Source of the DNA: Allomuricauda sp. | GTDB lineage: Bacteria; Bacteroidota; Bacteroidia; Flavobacteriales; Flavobacteriaceae | Reading direction: 5' to 3' | NCBI GenBank assembly: GCA_030148335.1 | Contig: JASBTQ010000032.1 | Span: 62,001 to 126,000 of the forward strand | DNA length: 64,000 bases | Shown here: in pieces, positions 16,616 to 25,496 of the stretch | Position numbering within the stretch: the stretch's first letter is position 1 | How the letters are laid out: every line of letters starts with the position of its first letter | Translations under genes and position numbers: made by a program | The notes under the pieces: generated by a model | Database searches by the model: none | The model's input: only the letters and a program-made list of their open reading frames with translations | What the model was told of the DNA's origin: nothing

Positions 16616-18763
16616 TTGGGAAATAAGACGCTGAACATAGTGTTGTTGGGCCTGATGTTGGCCAATGCCTTTGGCCAGCAACGCATGGGCCAACTTTCCA
16701 TGGAGAAGGTTAACCCCATTCTCCCTGGGTATTTTGCGGATCCCACCATCAAAAAGTTCGGGGACATCTACTACATCTACGCCACGACCGACAACGAAAT
16801 GCTGGCGTCCGGTGTTCCCACGGTCTGGTACAGTACGAATTTTGAACATTGGTACAACTATACCATGGAAGTCCCCTCACTAGAATCCGTCAACCTTAGA
16901 AATTTTTGGGCGCCGGATATCATCGAAGGGGATGATGGGAGATATTACCTGTATTTTGGCAATTGCCAGGCCGGATGCAATATCTATGGTTATGTGTCCG
17001 ATACGCCAGTGGGTCCTTGGGAAAAATTGAACAAGGACGATGTTCCGGTAATTGCACACAACTATCCCAGAAAAGGGTTTCCTTCCCTAGATGCCCAATT
17101 TTTTGAGGACAGTGATGGACGGATTTATGCCTATTGGGGCACATGGGTGCATTACAATGGTGGATATGCCGTAGGGGAATTGGACACGGGCATGGCCAAG
17201 GTAAAGAACGCGAAGAACATTCCTTTGGAAGAGACCCCGGAACCTTTTGAAGCGGCCTATATGATGAAAAAGGGGGACAAATACATTTTGATGTACTCCG
17301 GCGGTTCCTGCCATGATGAAACCTACAATGTGAGGTATTCCTATTCAGATACACCCTACGGACCGTTTGTTTCGGGGGAGAACAACCCCATCTTGTCCAC
17401 CAATGAAGAAGGAACGGTGCATGGTCCGGGACACCATTCGGTATTGGAGGAAAATGGGAAGTATTACATCGTCTATCACAAACACGATTACCCTATGACA
17501 AGGGGAGGTTTGTCCCGACAAGTTGCTGTGGATGAAATGGTTTTCGAAAACGATTCTACCATCAGAAAAGTGGTTCCGGGACAAAAAGCCCTTCAGGATT
17601 TGAGGGCACCTGACCTGCCAAGGAATTTGGCATTGGGGGCTAGGGCCTCTGCATCCTCATTTTATCATTTGCAATCCTTGCAATACGACTATGTCTATGA
17701 ACCTTCTTTCGCCACGGATGATCACAATGCGACCATGTGGAAGGCAGCGGACAATTCCTTTCCGCAACAGTTGACCCTTGACCTAGGGAAGGAGACCAAC
17801 ATCAAAAGGGTGATGACCCAATTCGAGTTTGCCGGGTACTATTACCAATACAAACTGGAATATTCCACGGATGGACAAAACTGGGACCTTTTTGCAGACC
17901 GTTCCGGCAACAAAACACCGGGAAGTCCCATGGTCGATGACAAGGAGGTCAGGGCCCGCTATGTGAAACTAACGGTCTTGGATGTAGAAAAAACTGGGCT
18001 TTATGCGGCAGTTTGGAACATCAAGGTATTTGGTTCACTGTTTGAAATTCCTTTGTCATTGCAGGGCAAACCCTCCAATGAAGACACCGGGGCAAAAAGT
18101 ACCCACCAAAAACTGGTGGAGATAAATGCAAATGATTTTTCTTCCCCAAGTGACTTGACCCATCTCCCCAACAGAGGAAGCGTAGGCGGAAATTTTGAAA
18201 AGGAAGGGGAGGTGGTCATTGAAGAAGATGAAGAGGGAATAAGGGCATTCAACTTCACCAAGGGAGCTCTCGTTTTGGATCAAGCTGTTCCAAAGAGTTT
18301 GGAGTGGAATGGGGCTTTCACTGTGGCTACTTGGGTGAAAAATCCACAAATAGTCAAAGAAGGGGAATGTTTGTTGTCCTGGTGCGATAGGTTCAGGTTC
18401 AATCTGGCCAATTCCTATAATGCCTTGCATTACAATAGCGGCCATTATGGCGCCGCAGCACATTTGGATGGACATTTTGATATGGCATACAGCACCCTTC
18501 CATCTGCCAATGAATGGCACCATATCGTGCTGACTTTTGACGGAGTGGTCGAAAAAATATATGTGGATGGTCAACTGGATAATTCCCAGATCATGACCTT
18601 GGCCTCACAAATTGAGGATGCCAAAATTCGGATAGGGGCCTCGGATGTGGGAGAAAACTATTCAGGTTATATGGCCTCCTTGCAGATGTACGATTACGCT
18701 TTGGATGAAACAGAGGTCAACGAATTGATGCACCAAACAAACCCAAAAAGAGCTAAAAATTGA
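16616..18763 (+). CDS. GH43 family glycosidase with F5/8-type (CBM32-like) and LamG domains
   Basis: 715 residues from a TTG start at 16616. An in-frame stop at 16610 leaves no earlier start, and the TTG gives a short signal peptide (to NAFGQ). The five-bladed GH43 propeller covers ~30-320; catalytic residues are probably Asp42 (YFADPT), Asp159 (SLDAQFF) and Glu212 (FEAAYM). Residues ~345-475 look like an F5/8-type C galactose-binding-like domain (DLGKETNIKRVM). A LamG domain (GAFTVATWVKN, KIYVDGQLDNS) ends the protein. GH43 enzymes are mostly alpha-L-arabinofuranosidases, beta-xylosidases or galactan hydrolases. Only 3 bp follow the DUF5695-like stop. It is the last gene before the convergent araR. 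Confidence 0.85.
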   Translation: MGNKTLNIVLLGLMLANAFGQQRMGQLSMEKVNPILPGYFADPTIKKFGDIYYIYATTDNEMLASGVPTVWYSTNFEHWYNYTMEVPSLESVNLRNFWAPDIIEGDDGRYYLYFGNCQAGCNIYGYVSDTPVGPWEKLNKDDVPVIAHNYPRKGFPSLDAQFFEDSDGRIYAYWGTWVHYNGGYAVGELDTGMAKVKNAKNIPLEETPEPFEAAYMMKKGDKYILMYSGGSCHDETYNVRYSYSDTPYGPFVSGENNPILSTNEEGTVHGPGHHSVLEENGKYYIVYHKHDYPMTRGGLSRQVAVDEMVFENDSTIRKVVPGQKALQDLRAPDLPRNLALGARASASSFYHLQSLQYDYVYEPSFATDDHNATMWKAADNSFPQQLTLDLGKETNIKRVMTQFEFAGYYYQYKLEYSTDGQNWDLFADRSGNKTPGSPMVDDKEVRARYVKLTVLDVEKTGLYAAVWNIKVFGSLFEIPLSLQGKPSNEDTGAKSTHQKLVEINANDFSSPSDLTHLPNRGSVGGNFEKEGEVVIEEDEEGIRAFNFTKGALVLDQAVPKSLEWNGAFTVATWVKNPQIVKEGECLLSWCDRFRFNLANSYNALHYNSGHYGAAAHLDGHFDMAYSTLPSANEWHHIVLTFDGVVEKIYVDGQLDNSQIMTLASQIEDAKIRIGASDVGENYSGYMASLQMYDYALDETEVNELMHQTNPKRAKN

Positions 18764-18783
18764 TTGTGCCGTTGGGCGAAGCA

Positions 18784-19521
18784 TCAGAGTTTGAAACTGA
18801 ACCCGTCCTCGGTAACTTTCTTCTCATACTTTTCCTTGTCAAACACAAATAGGTAGGCACCCTTGCGCGAGACGGTCATGTCCTTTTCGTTCAATTTTAC
18901 CAAGACATCCAAAGAATTGACCTTGTTGATAAAGTTGCGCTTGTCCAGTTTTTTGCCCAAAATGGATTCGTATAGGTTTTGGAGCTGGCGCATAGTGAAT
19001 TTTTCAGGCAGTAGTTCAAAGCCGATGGGCATGGTCATGGCCCTGCGTCGCAAACGGGCTATGGCCTTTTGGATCATTTCCTCGTGGTCAAAGATCAAGT
19101 TGGGGGCCTCGTTGAGGTCGAACCACCGGGCCGATTCGATTTGGATACCATCAAACTGGTACGAATCCACATCGATCAGCGCAAAATAGGATACGGAAAT
19201 GGTACGCTGCCCAGGATCCCTATCCACTTTACTGTAGGTGTAGAGCTGTTCCATGTAAATGTCGCTCAGGCCGGTCAAGGCGTTCAATACCCTTGTGGCA
19301 GCTTGGTCAAGGTTCTCATTTTTCTTCAAAAACCCGCCAATGAGCGACCATTTCCCTTTTTCAGGTTCAAAATTCCGTTTGATGAGCAATATTTTCAAGT
19401 TGGTTTTGTCAAAACCGAAAATAATACAGTCCACGGCCAATAAAACCTGGTCCTCCTTTTGGTAAAAATTAAGTTGCCTGTCAATGTCTGTGGTCAACTC
19501 CGCATTTTTGGGTACTTCCAT
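18784..19521 (-). CDS. araR: NrtR/AraR-type transcriptional regulator with Nudix-like domain, putative L-arabinose regulator
   Basis: 245 residues from the ATG at 19521 (MEVPKNAELT); the frame is open further upstream but the extension is hydrophobic and falls in the promoter region. The N-terminal ~150 residues have a Nudix fold (KGKWSLIGGFLKKNENLDQAA), but the catalytic box REXXEE is degenerate, so it is a sensor rather than a hydrolase. The C-terminal part holds a winged-helix domain of the NrtR type (FTMRQLQNLYESILG then KRNFINKVNS). In Bacteroides a regulator of this architecture (BtAraR) responds to L-arabinose. Here the gene is divergent from the GH51-GH127-araBDA operon, which supports the name. 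Confidence 0.85.
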   Translation of the reverse strand: MEVPKNAELTTDIDRQLNFYQKEDQVLLAVDCIIFGFDKTNLKILLIKRNFEPEKGKWSLIGGFLKKNENLDQAATRVLNALTGLSDIYMEQLYTYSKVDRDPGQRTISVSYFALIDVDSYQFDGIQIESARWFDLNEAPNLIFDHEEMIQKAIARLRRRAMTMPIGFELLPEKFTMRQLQNLYESILGKKLDKRNFINKVNSLDVLVKLNEKDMTVSRKGAYLFVFDKEKYEKKVTEDGFSFKL

Positions 19522-19687
19522 AAGAGCTAAAATCCTAAAACTAAATTTTTTAAACAAATATCTTTTGATGAAAATTCTTAAAAAAGTGCCCAAATCCAGT
19601 TGAGATAAAAGAAGGGTCATTTTTCGATAGGTCGCTGTTTTTTATGCTATTGAAAATGAGACTATTATGTTTCGTCTTTGCAAATAG

Positions 19688-19701
19688 TGTAAAATCGACA
19701 C
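19688..19701 (+). promoter_or_regulatory. Candidate AraR operator 1
   Basis: TGTAAAATCGACAC. With the preceding G it forms a GTGT...ACAC inverted repeat with a 7-bp centre (19687-19701). Twelve of its 14 bases recur at 19756. Assigned to AraR by position only. Confidence 0.45.
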
Positions 19702-19755
19702 ATAAAATTTAAAATAAAATTTGTTTTAACGGTGAAACTTTTGTTAATTTATAAA

Positions 19756-19769
19756 TGTAAAAACAACAC
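19756..19769 (+). promoter_or_regulatory. Candidate AraR operator 2
   Basis: TGTAAAAACAACAC, identical to the copy at 19688 except at two positions. It lies 129 bp before the GH51 start codon and 68 bp from copy 1 (start to start), in the same orientation. Confidence 0.45.
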
Positions 19770-19897
19770 TTAAATAATGTTCTCCCATCAATCATGGGGT
19801 TGACATATTTGGGTTAGTTTAAGTTTAGTAATTGTAATTCAAGGCCATGACCCGGTCATGGTCTTTTACCTTTTGTAACCATTGAAAAACTGTTTTT

Positions 19898-21430
19898 ATG
19901 AGATACCTGACTTTACTTTTGACCATGGTGTTGTCATCACAGTTGTTTGCCCAACAGACTGTTTTGATACGTGTGAACGAGGACTCCGAAGCCCCGCAGA
20001 TCAGTAAGCACATTTATGGGCATTTTGCCGAACATTTGGGACGTTGCATCTACGAAGGACTTTATGTGGGCGAAGAAAACAAAACCATACCCAATACGGA
20101 AGGCGTGCGCAATGATATCATAGCGGCCCTCAAGGAACTTAACATCCCCAATCTGAGATGGCCCGGAGGTTGCTTTGCCGATACCTATCATTGGAAGGAC
20201 GGAGTGGGACCGAAGGAAGAGAGACCGACCATTGTGAACCGTTGGTGGGGCGGGACTACCGAGGACAACAGTTTTGGGACGCATAACTTTTTGAACCTTT
20301 GTGAGGTATTGGGGGCAGAACCTTACCTTTCCGCGAATGTGGGCAGTGGCACTGTACAAGAACTGATAGACTGGGTACAGTACACGAACCATGACGGGGT
20401 CAGCCCCATGGCCGATTGGCGTCGGGAGAACGGTCGCGAAGCCCCGTGGAAAGTAAAATACTGGGGCGTGGGTAACGAAACCTGGGGGTGTGGTGGAAAC
20501 ATGACAGCCGAGTACTACGCGGACATCTACCGCCAATATGCCACTTTCATGCCAGGTTGGTCCGGGGAAACCGAGGTTTACAGGATAGCATCCGGTGCAT
20601 CGGAAGATGATTATCACTGGACGGAAACCCTGATGAAAAATGTACCACACACTTTAATGGAGGCCGTGGCCCTTCACGATTATGCAGTTTTTGATTGGTC
20701 CGACAAGGGGCCGTCCGTCAATTTTGATGATGAGATTTACTTCAAGTCGATGGAACAGGCACTGAAAATGGAGGAGTACGTTACGAAGCACATCGAGATC
20801 ATGGACAAATATGATCCCGAGAATAAGGTGGCCCTTTTTGTGGATGAGTGGGGCGGTTGGTACGATGCCGAACCCGAGGTGAAGAACGGGGTGCTCTATC
20901 AACAGAACACCATCCGCGACGTGATGATTGCCGGAACGGTGCTCAATACCTTCAACAACCATGCGAAGCGAGTGAAAATGGCCAACTTGGCCCAAATGGT
21001 CAATGTGTTGCAGGCCGTGATCCTTACCGATAAGGAGAAGATGATCAAAACTCCGACCTATCACGTCATGCACCTATACAAAGTACATCAGGATGCACAA
21101 TTGTTGCCTTCCAAAATAGAGGGCAACCTAGAGTTTAGGGAGCTTCCGGCCATCTCCGTGTCCGCATCAAAGGGCAAAACAGGAGAAATCCATATTTCCT
21201 TGGTAAACATCGACCCAGAAAATGACATAGCTGTTGAATTGGATATGGCCAATCTGGACATCAAGGATATCGAAGGGAAAATTTTGACATCGGACAAGTT
21301 GCAGGACCATAATTCCTTTGACAATCCCGAAAAAGTGACCCCGAAGGAATTTAAGGACGCCAAACTGAGAAAAGGGAAAATCTCACTTACCATCCCAGCA
21401 CATTCACTCATTGTTTTAGAAGGAAATTAA
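19898..21430 (+). CDS. GH51 alpha-L-arabinofuranosidase (secreted)
   Basis: 510 residues with a signal peptide (MRYLTLLLTMVLSSQLFA, cut before QQ). The GH51 (beta/alpha)8 barrel covers ~25-370 and a C-terminal beta-domain the remainder. The acid/base in GVGNETWGCGG is Glu194 and the nucleophile in FVDEWGGWYD is Glu317; spacing is normal for GH51. The N-terminal HIYGHFAEHLGRCIYEG and RWPGGCFADTYHW segments are family signatures. It removes terminal alpha-L-Araf residues. It heads the arabinose operon, 6 bp before the GH127 gene. It is the compact GH51 form, in contrast to the longer GH51 two genes downstream. Confidence 0.92.
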   Translation: MRYLTLLLTMVLSSQLFAQQTVLIRVNEDSEAPQISKHIYGHFAEHLGRCIYEGLYVGEENKTIPNTEGVRNDIIAALKELNIPNLRWPGGCFADTYHWKDGVGPKEERPTIVNRWWGGTTEDNSFGTHNFLNLCEVLGAEPYLSANVGSGTVQELIDWVQYTNHDGVSPMADWRRENGREAPWKVKYWGVGNETWGCGGNMTAEYYADIYRQYATFMPGWSGETEVYRIASGASEDDYHWTETLMKNVPHTLMEAVALHDYAVFDWSDKGPSVNFDDEIYFKSMEQALKMEEYVTKHIEIMDKYDPENKVALFVDEWGGWYDAEPEVKNGVLYQQNTIRDVMIAGTVLNTFNNHAKRVKMANLAQMVNVLQAVILTDKEKMIKTPTYHVMHLYKVHQDAQLLPSKIEGNLEFRELPAISVSASKGKTGEIHISLVNIDPENDIAVELDMANLDIKDIEGKILTSDKLQDHNSFDNPEKVTPKEFKDAKLRKGKISLTIPAHSLIVLEGN

Positions 21431-21436
21431 ACGCAA

Positions 21437-23416
21437 ATGAAAAAAATGATATGGATGGCCACCAGTGTATTGGTGTTGGTGGCATCATGCAAAAAAGAAG
21501 CGGAAAAGCCATCGGATACCGAAGACGAGGTCTATGCGGAATCCAGTTATCCCATTGAGCCGGTGAACATTCGCAATGTGAAGCTGCATGATGATTTTTG
21601 GTTGCCGATTATACAGCGTGTCCAAGAAAAAACGATTGAATATGCCTTGGAAAAATGTAGGGAAGAGGGACGTTTCGACAACTTTCTGATTGCTGGAGGG
21701 AAAATCGAAGGTGAGACAAAGGGAGTAATGCCTTTTGACGACACCGACGTTTACAAAATTATAGAAGGGGCCTCCAATTCCTTGATTAGCGCACCCAATC
21801 CAACATTGGAAAAGCTATTGGATTCCTTGGTGTCCATCATAAAAGTGGGACAAGAAGCAGACGGTTACCTGACCACTTGGCGGACCATAAATCCTGCAAA
21901 ACCTCCGGCAAGTTGGGTAAAGGTGGACAAGGGCGAGCGTTGGGAGTCCTTGGAGGCAAGCCATGAACTTTATAACGCGGGCCATTTGTACGAGGCTGCC
22001 GCTGTCCATTACAAGGCCACGGGCAAACGCAACTTTTTGGACATCGCCATCAAAAATGCAGACCTGATGGTGGAGACCTTTGGTGAAGGAGAGGGCAAAA
22101 TTGCCGCCGTTCCTGGACACCAGATCATTGAAACGGGTTTGATCCAATTATATCAAGTCACGGGGAAAAAGGAATATTTTGACCTCGCCAAATATTTCTT
22201 GGACCATAGGGGAAAACCGGACCACCATGAACTTTTTGGGGCCTATTCCCAAGACCATCTGCCCGTGGTAGATCAAGATGAAGTGGTTGGCCATGCCGTA
22301 AGGGCCGTGTATATGTATGCTGCCATGACGGACATTGCCGCCATTGAGAAGGACTCTGTATACCTAAAGGCCGTAAACGCCCTTTGGGACAATATGGTGA
22401 ACAAAAAAATGTACATCACCGGAGGAATCGGGGCCAAACACGATGGGGAGGCCTTTGGCGAAAATTACGAATTGCCCAACCTGACCGCTTACAACGAAAC
22501 CTGCGCATCAATCGGCGATGTGTACTGGAACCATAGGTTGCACAATTTGACAGGTGATGTAAAATACTTCGATGTGATCGAAAGAACACTTTACAACGGG
22601 TTGATTTCAGGATTGTCCCTTGATGGCCAACAATTCTTTTATCCCAATGCCTTGGAATCGGATGGTGTGTATAAATTCAATCAGGGGGCATGCACCCGAA
22701 AGGATTGGTTCGACTGCTCTTGCTGCCCAACCAATGTGATTCGTTTTATCCCAGCTATGCCCGGTTTGATTTATTCCAAACAAGATAACACCCTGTTCGT
22801 GAATCTATATTCGGCCAACACTGCCAAAGTCGAACTCAATGATCATAACGTTGAGGTGGAACAAGAAACTTCTTATCCATGGAACGGCAAGGTAAAACTC
22901 ACGGTAAAACCTGAAAAGGCAGGTGAGTTCACCATCAAACTTAGAATACCGGGGTGGGCCAGAAATGAAGTCTTGCCGGGAGATTTGTATCACTATGCAT
23001 CCAAAGATGAAGCCGGTAACAAGCTTTTCCTGAACGGCGAGCAGCTTGATGGGGGTGTCGAAAATGGCTATTTCACAGTGACCAGAACATGGGAACCTGG
23101 GGATGAGGTGGAATTGGAATTTCCAATGTCCGTCCGAAAGGTGATTACCAATCCAAAAGTGGAGGAAGACAAAGGGAAAATGTCACTCGAATATGGTCCC
23201 ATAGTGTATGCGGTCGAGGAAATCGATAACAAAGGCCAATTTGATGATATCCAACTCACCGCAAATGAAGAATTCAAGGTGGAGATGCAGCCCGATCTTT
23301 TGGGGGGCGTAAACACCATTTCCAACGAAACACTGACCGCCATACCTTACTATGCCTGGTCCAACAGGGGAGTAGGTAAAATGAAGGTATGGTTGCCCAC
23401 AAAACCCAAAAAGTAA
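21437..23416 (+). CDS. GH127 beta-L-arabinofuranosidase (DUF1680), lipoprotein
   Basis: 659 residues. The signal ends in a lipobox (VLVLVASC, Cys18), so it is membrane-anchored, possibly at the cell surface. The DUF1680 catalytic domain starts near residue 35. The GH127 Zn/cysteine site is intact: Glu354 and Cys356 in YNETCAS, Cys427/429/430 in DCSCCPTN. In the Bifidobacterium enzyme HypBA1 the equivalent residues are Glu338, Cys340, Cys417 and Cys418, with Cys417 as nucleophile. HypBA1 releases L-arabinose from Hyp-linked beta-L-arabinofuranosides, which makes this the most direct link between the arabinose and hydroxyproline halves of the window. Gaps are 6 bp upstream and 11 bp downstream. 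Confidence 0.9.
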   Translation: MKKMIWMATSVLVLVASCKKEAEKPSDTEDEVYAESSYPIEPVNIRNVKLHDDFWLPIIQRVQEKTIEYALEKCREEGRFDNFLIAGGKIEGETKGVMPFDDTDVYKIIEGASNSLISAPNPTLEKLLDSLVSIIKVGQEADGYLTTWRTINPAKPPASWVKVDKGERWESLEASHELYNAGHLYEAAAVHYKATGKRNFLDIAIKNADLMVETFGEGEGKIAAVPGHQIIETGLIQLYQVTGKKEYFDLAKYFLDHRGKPDHHELFGAYSQDHLPVVDQDEVVGHAVRAVYMYAAMTDIAAIEKDSVYLKAVNALWDNMVNKKMYITGGIGAKHDGEAFGENYELPNLTAYNETCASIGDVYWNHRLHNLTGDVKYFDVIERTLYNGLISGLSLDGQQFFYPNALESDGVYKFNQGACTRKDWFDCSCCPTNVIRFIPAMPGLIYSKQDNTLFVNLYSANTAKVELNDHNVEVEQETSYPWNGKVKLTVKPEKAGEFTIKLRIPGWARNEVLPGDLYHYASKDEAGNKLFLNGEQLDGGVENGYFTVTRTWEPGDEVELEFPMSVRKVITNPKVEEDKGKMSLEYGPIVYAVEEIDNKGQFDDIQLTANEEFKVEMQPDLLGGVNTISNETLTAIPYYAWSNRGVGKMKVWLPTKPKK

Positions 23417-23427
23417 TCACTGGAGCT

Positions 23428-25449
23428 ATGAAGAGGTCTTTGAAAGTGGGTTTTTTAGGGGGACTGGTGTTGATATTGGGTCTTTCCTCATGTAAAAAGG
23501 GGAAAGGGGATACTGTTCAAAGTGCCTCTGGGGAAAAGCGAGATTTGGTGGTCGATTTGGGCGATACCGGAATCAAGATACAGCCTACCATGTACGGGAT
23601 TTTTTATGAGGATATCAATTTTGCCGCAGATGGAGGTCTGTATGCTGAATTGATCAAGAATCGCTCCTTCGAATTTCCCGACCCAAAAATGGGATGGGAA
23701 GAGCCCAACAGTGTAAAATACTCCTTGAACAAAGAATCCGGTTTTTCCAAGATCACCGATTATGTCGACCCAAAAGGTGGGAACAAAAGATTCAGTCACA
23801 CCGTTGTCCAAAATAATGCAAAGTACGAACTGTTCAATACCGGGTTTCGCGGTATCGGTATAAAAAAGGATGCATCATATCACCTTTCCATAAAGTTGGC
23901 CAATGCCACAGGGATCAAAAAGCTGAAAATTGCTTTGGTGGACACCGTTGGAACTGTTTTGGCCTCCTCTGAAATCATTCCGGATACTAAGGATTGGAAA
24001 ACGTATGAAAGGGTCCTGGTTCCCACTACAACAGAAGAAAAAGCCAAACTCAAGATTACTTTTGAGGGCAATGGAAGCATTGATATGGATATACTTTCCC
24101 TATTTCCCGAAGACACATGGAAGGGTAGAAAGAACGGACTTCGCAAGGACTTGGTGGAATTGTTGGAAGGATTGAACCCCGGATTTTTAAGATTTCCCGG
24201 AGGATGTATCGTGGAAGGGAAAACCTTGGACCGACGTTACCAATGGCAAAACACGGTCGGCCCAGTAATGGAACGGGAGCTGTTGATCAACCGATGGAAC
24301 AATGAATTTGCACACAGATCGGCACCAGATTACTACCAAACCTTTGGCCTAGGGTTCTTTGAATATTTTCAATTGGCCGAAGATTTGGGAGCACAGCCTG
24401 TTCCCATTTTGGGATGTGGAATGGCCTGCCAGTTCAATTCAGGCGAATTGGTACCATTGGAAAATCTTGGTCCGTTTGTGCAGGAAGCTTTGGATCTAAT
24501 TGAGTTTGCCAACGGCGATGTAAGCACCCCATGGGGAAAACTGCGGGCAGAAATGGGACATCCTGACGCTTTCAACATGAAATATTTGGGTATTGGTAAT
24601 GAACAATGGGGTCCGGAATATTTTGAACGATATAGGATCTTTTCCAAGATCATCGGAGAAAAACACCCCGAAATCATATTGGTATCCACACCAGGCCCTT
24701 TTCCTGATGGTGATATGTTCGAGTATGGTTGGGAGCAGATGAGGAAATTGAATGTGGCCCTGGCAGACGAACATTATTACAAGCCACCGGAATGGTTTTT
24801 GGAAAATGCCGACCGTTATGATGGTTATGACCGCAACGGACCAAAGGTATTTGCTGGCGAGTATGCCGCGCATCCCAAGGGAGTGGACGACGGGGCAATG
24901 GAAAACAATTGGGAGGCTGCACTTTCCGAGGCTGCTTTCATGACAGGTCTTGAACGCAACGCAGACTTGGTGCACATGACATCTTATGCCCCTTTGATGG
25001 CACATGCCGAAGGGTGGCAATGGGCACCCGATTTGATTTGGTTCAATAATCTTGATTCGTATGGCACGGCCAACTATCAAGTACAAAAGCTGTATTCCAA
25101 CAATGCAGGGACAGATTTGTTGAAAATAACGGAAGACCAAAAATCATTGATAGGTCAGAACGGGTTGTATGCGAGTGCCGTAAAAGATGTGGGAGTAGGT
25201 GAGCTTATTGTGAAAGTGGTGAATACGGAGTCCTATCCACAGCAGTTGACCCTTGTTGCCAATAAGGGAAATCTGGATGGTACAGGTACCATGTACACCT
25301 TGCAGAGCAGTGATTTGCAGGCGGTGAACTCATTTGAATCCCCAGAAAAGATAAGTCCAAAGGAAAGTACATTGACGGTCAATACTGGTGTGGTCGAAGT
25401 GACCGCTGAACCCTATTCGGTGAATGTTTTGAAAATCAAAATACTATAA
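23428..25449 (+). CDS. GH51 alpha-L-arabinofuranosidase, long form, lipoprotein
   Basis: 673 residues from the ATG at 23428; an earlier in-frame ATG at 23389 lies inside the GH127 gene and would spoil the lipoprotein signal (LGLSSCKKG). The N-terminal part has an extra beta-sandwich of the CBM4/9-like kind (~110-230) found in long GH51 proteins. The barrel carries the acid/base Glu392 (GIGNEQWGPEY) and nucleophile Glu478 (VFAGEYAAHP). It differs clearly from the first GH51 and probably has different linkage preference. It would clear alpha-L-Araf from arabinan, arabinogalactan or extensin side chains. 47 bp to araB. Confidence 0.9.
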   Translation: MKRSLKVGFLGGLVLILGLSSCKKGKGDTVQSASGEKRDLVVDLGDTGIKIQPTMYGIFYEDINFAADGGLYAELIKNRSFEFPDPKMGWEEPNSVKYSLNKESGFSKITDYVDPKGGNKRFSHTVVQNNAKYELFNTGFRGIGIKKDASYHLSIKLANATGIKKLKIALVDTVGTVLASSEIIPDTKDWKTYERVLVPTTTEEKAKLKITFEGNGSIDMDILSLFPEDTWKGRKNGLRKDLVELLEGLNPGFLRFPGGCIVEGKTLDRRYQWQNTVGPVMERELLINRWNNEFAHRSAPDYYQTFGLGFFEYFQLAEDLGAQPVPILGCGMACQFNSGELVPLENLGPFVQEALDLIEFANGDVSTPWGKLRAEMGHPDAFNMKYLGIGNEQWGPEYFERYRIFSKIIGEKHPEIILVSTPGPFPDGDMFEYGWEQMRKLNVALADEHYYKPPEWFLENADRYDGYDRNGPKVFAGEYAAHPKGVDDGAMENNWEAALSEAAFMTGLERNADLVHMTSYAPLMAHAEGWQWAPDLIWFNNLDSYGTANYQVQKLYSNNAGTDLLKITEDQKSLIGQNGLYASAVKDVGVGELIVKVVNTESYPQQLTLVANKGNLDGTGTMYTLQSSDLQAVNSFESPEKISPKESTLTVNTGVVEVTAEPYSVNVLKIKIL

Positions 25450-25496
25450 ATATAAAATATGGTGTGGCCATAATGGCCCAAGCACTAACCTATAGA

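Larger units (their letters stand above)
19522..19897. promoter_or_regulatory. Divergent araR / arabinose-operon control region
   Basis: 376 AT-rich bases with no gene. Two copies of TGTAAAANCNACAC (19688-19701, 19756-19769) are the candidate AraR operators. A TTG at 19800-19802 followed after 17 bp by TAAGTTTA (19820-19827) is a weak candidate for a Bacteroidota promoter reading into the GH51 gene. I see no riboswitch-like structure. Confidence 0.5.

Noticed and set aside
18784-19521. Calling the Nudix-domain protein a Nudix hydrolase
   Set aside because: The catalytic Nudix box is degenerate and a C-terminal winged helix is present, as in NrtR/AraR regulators.
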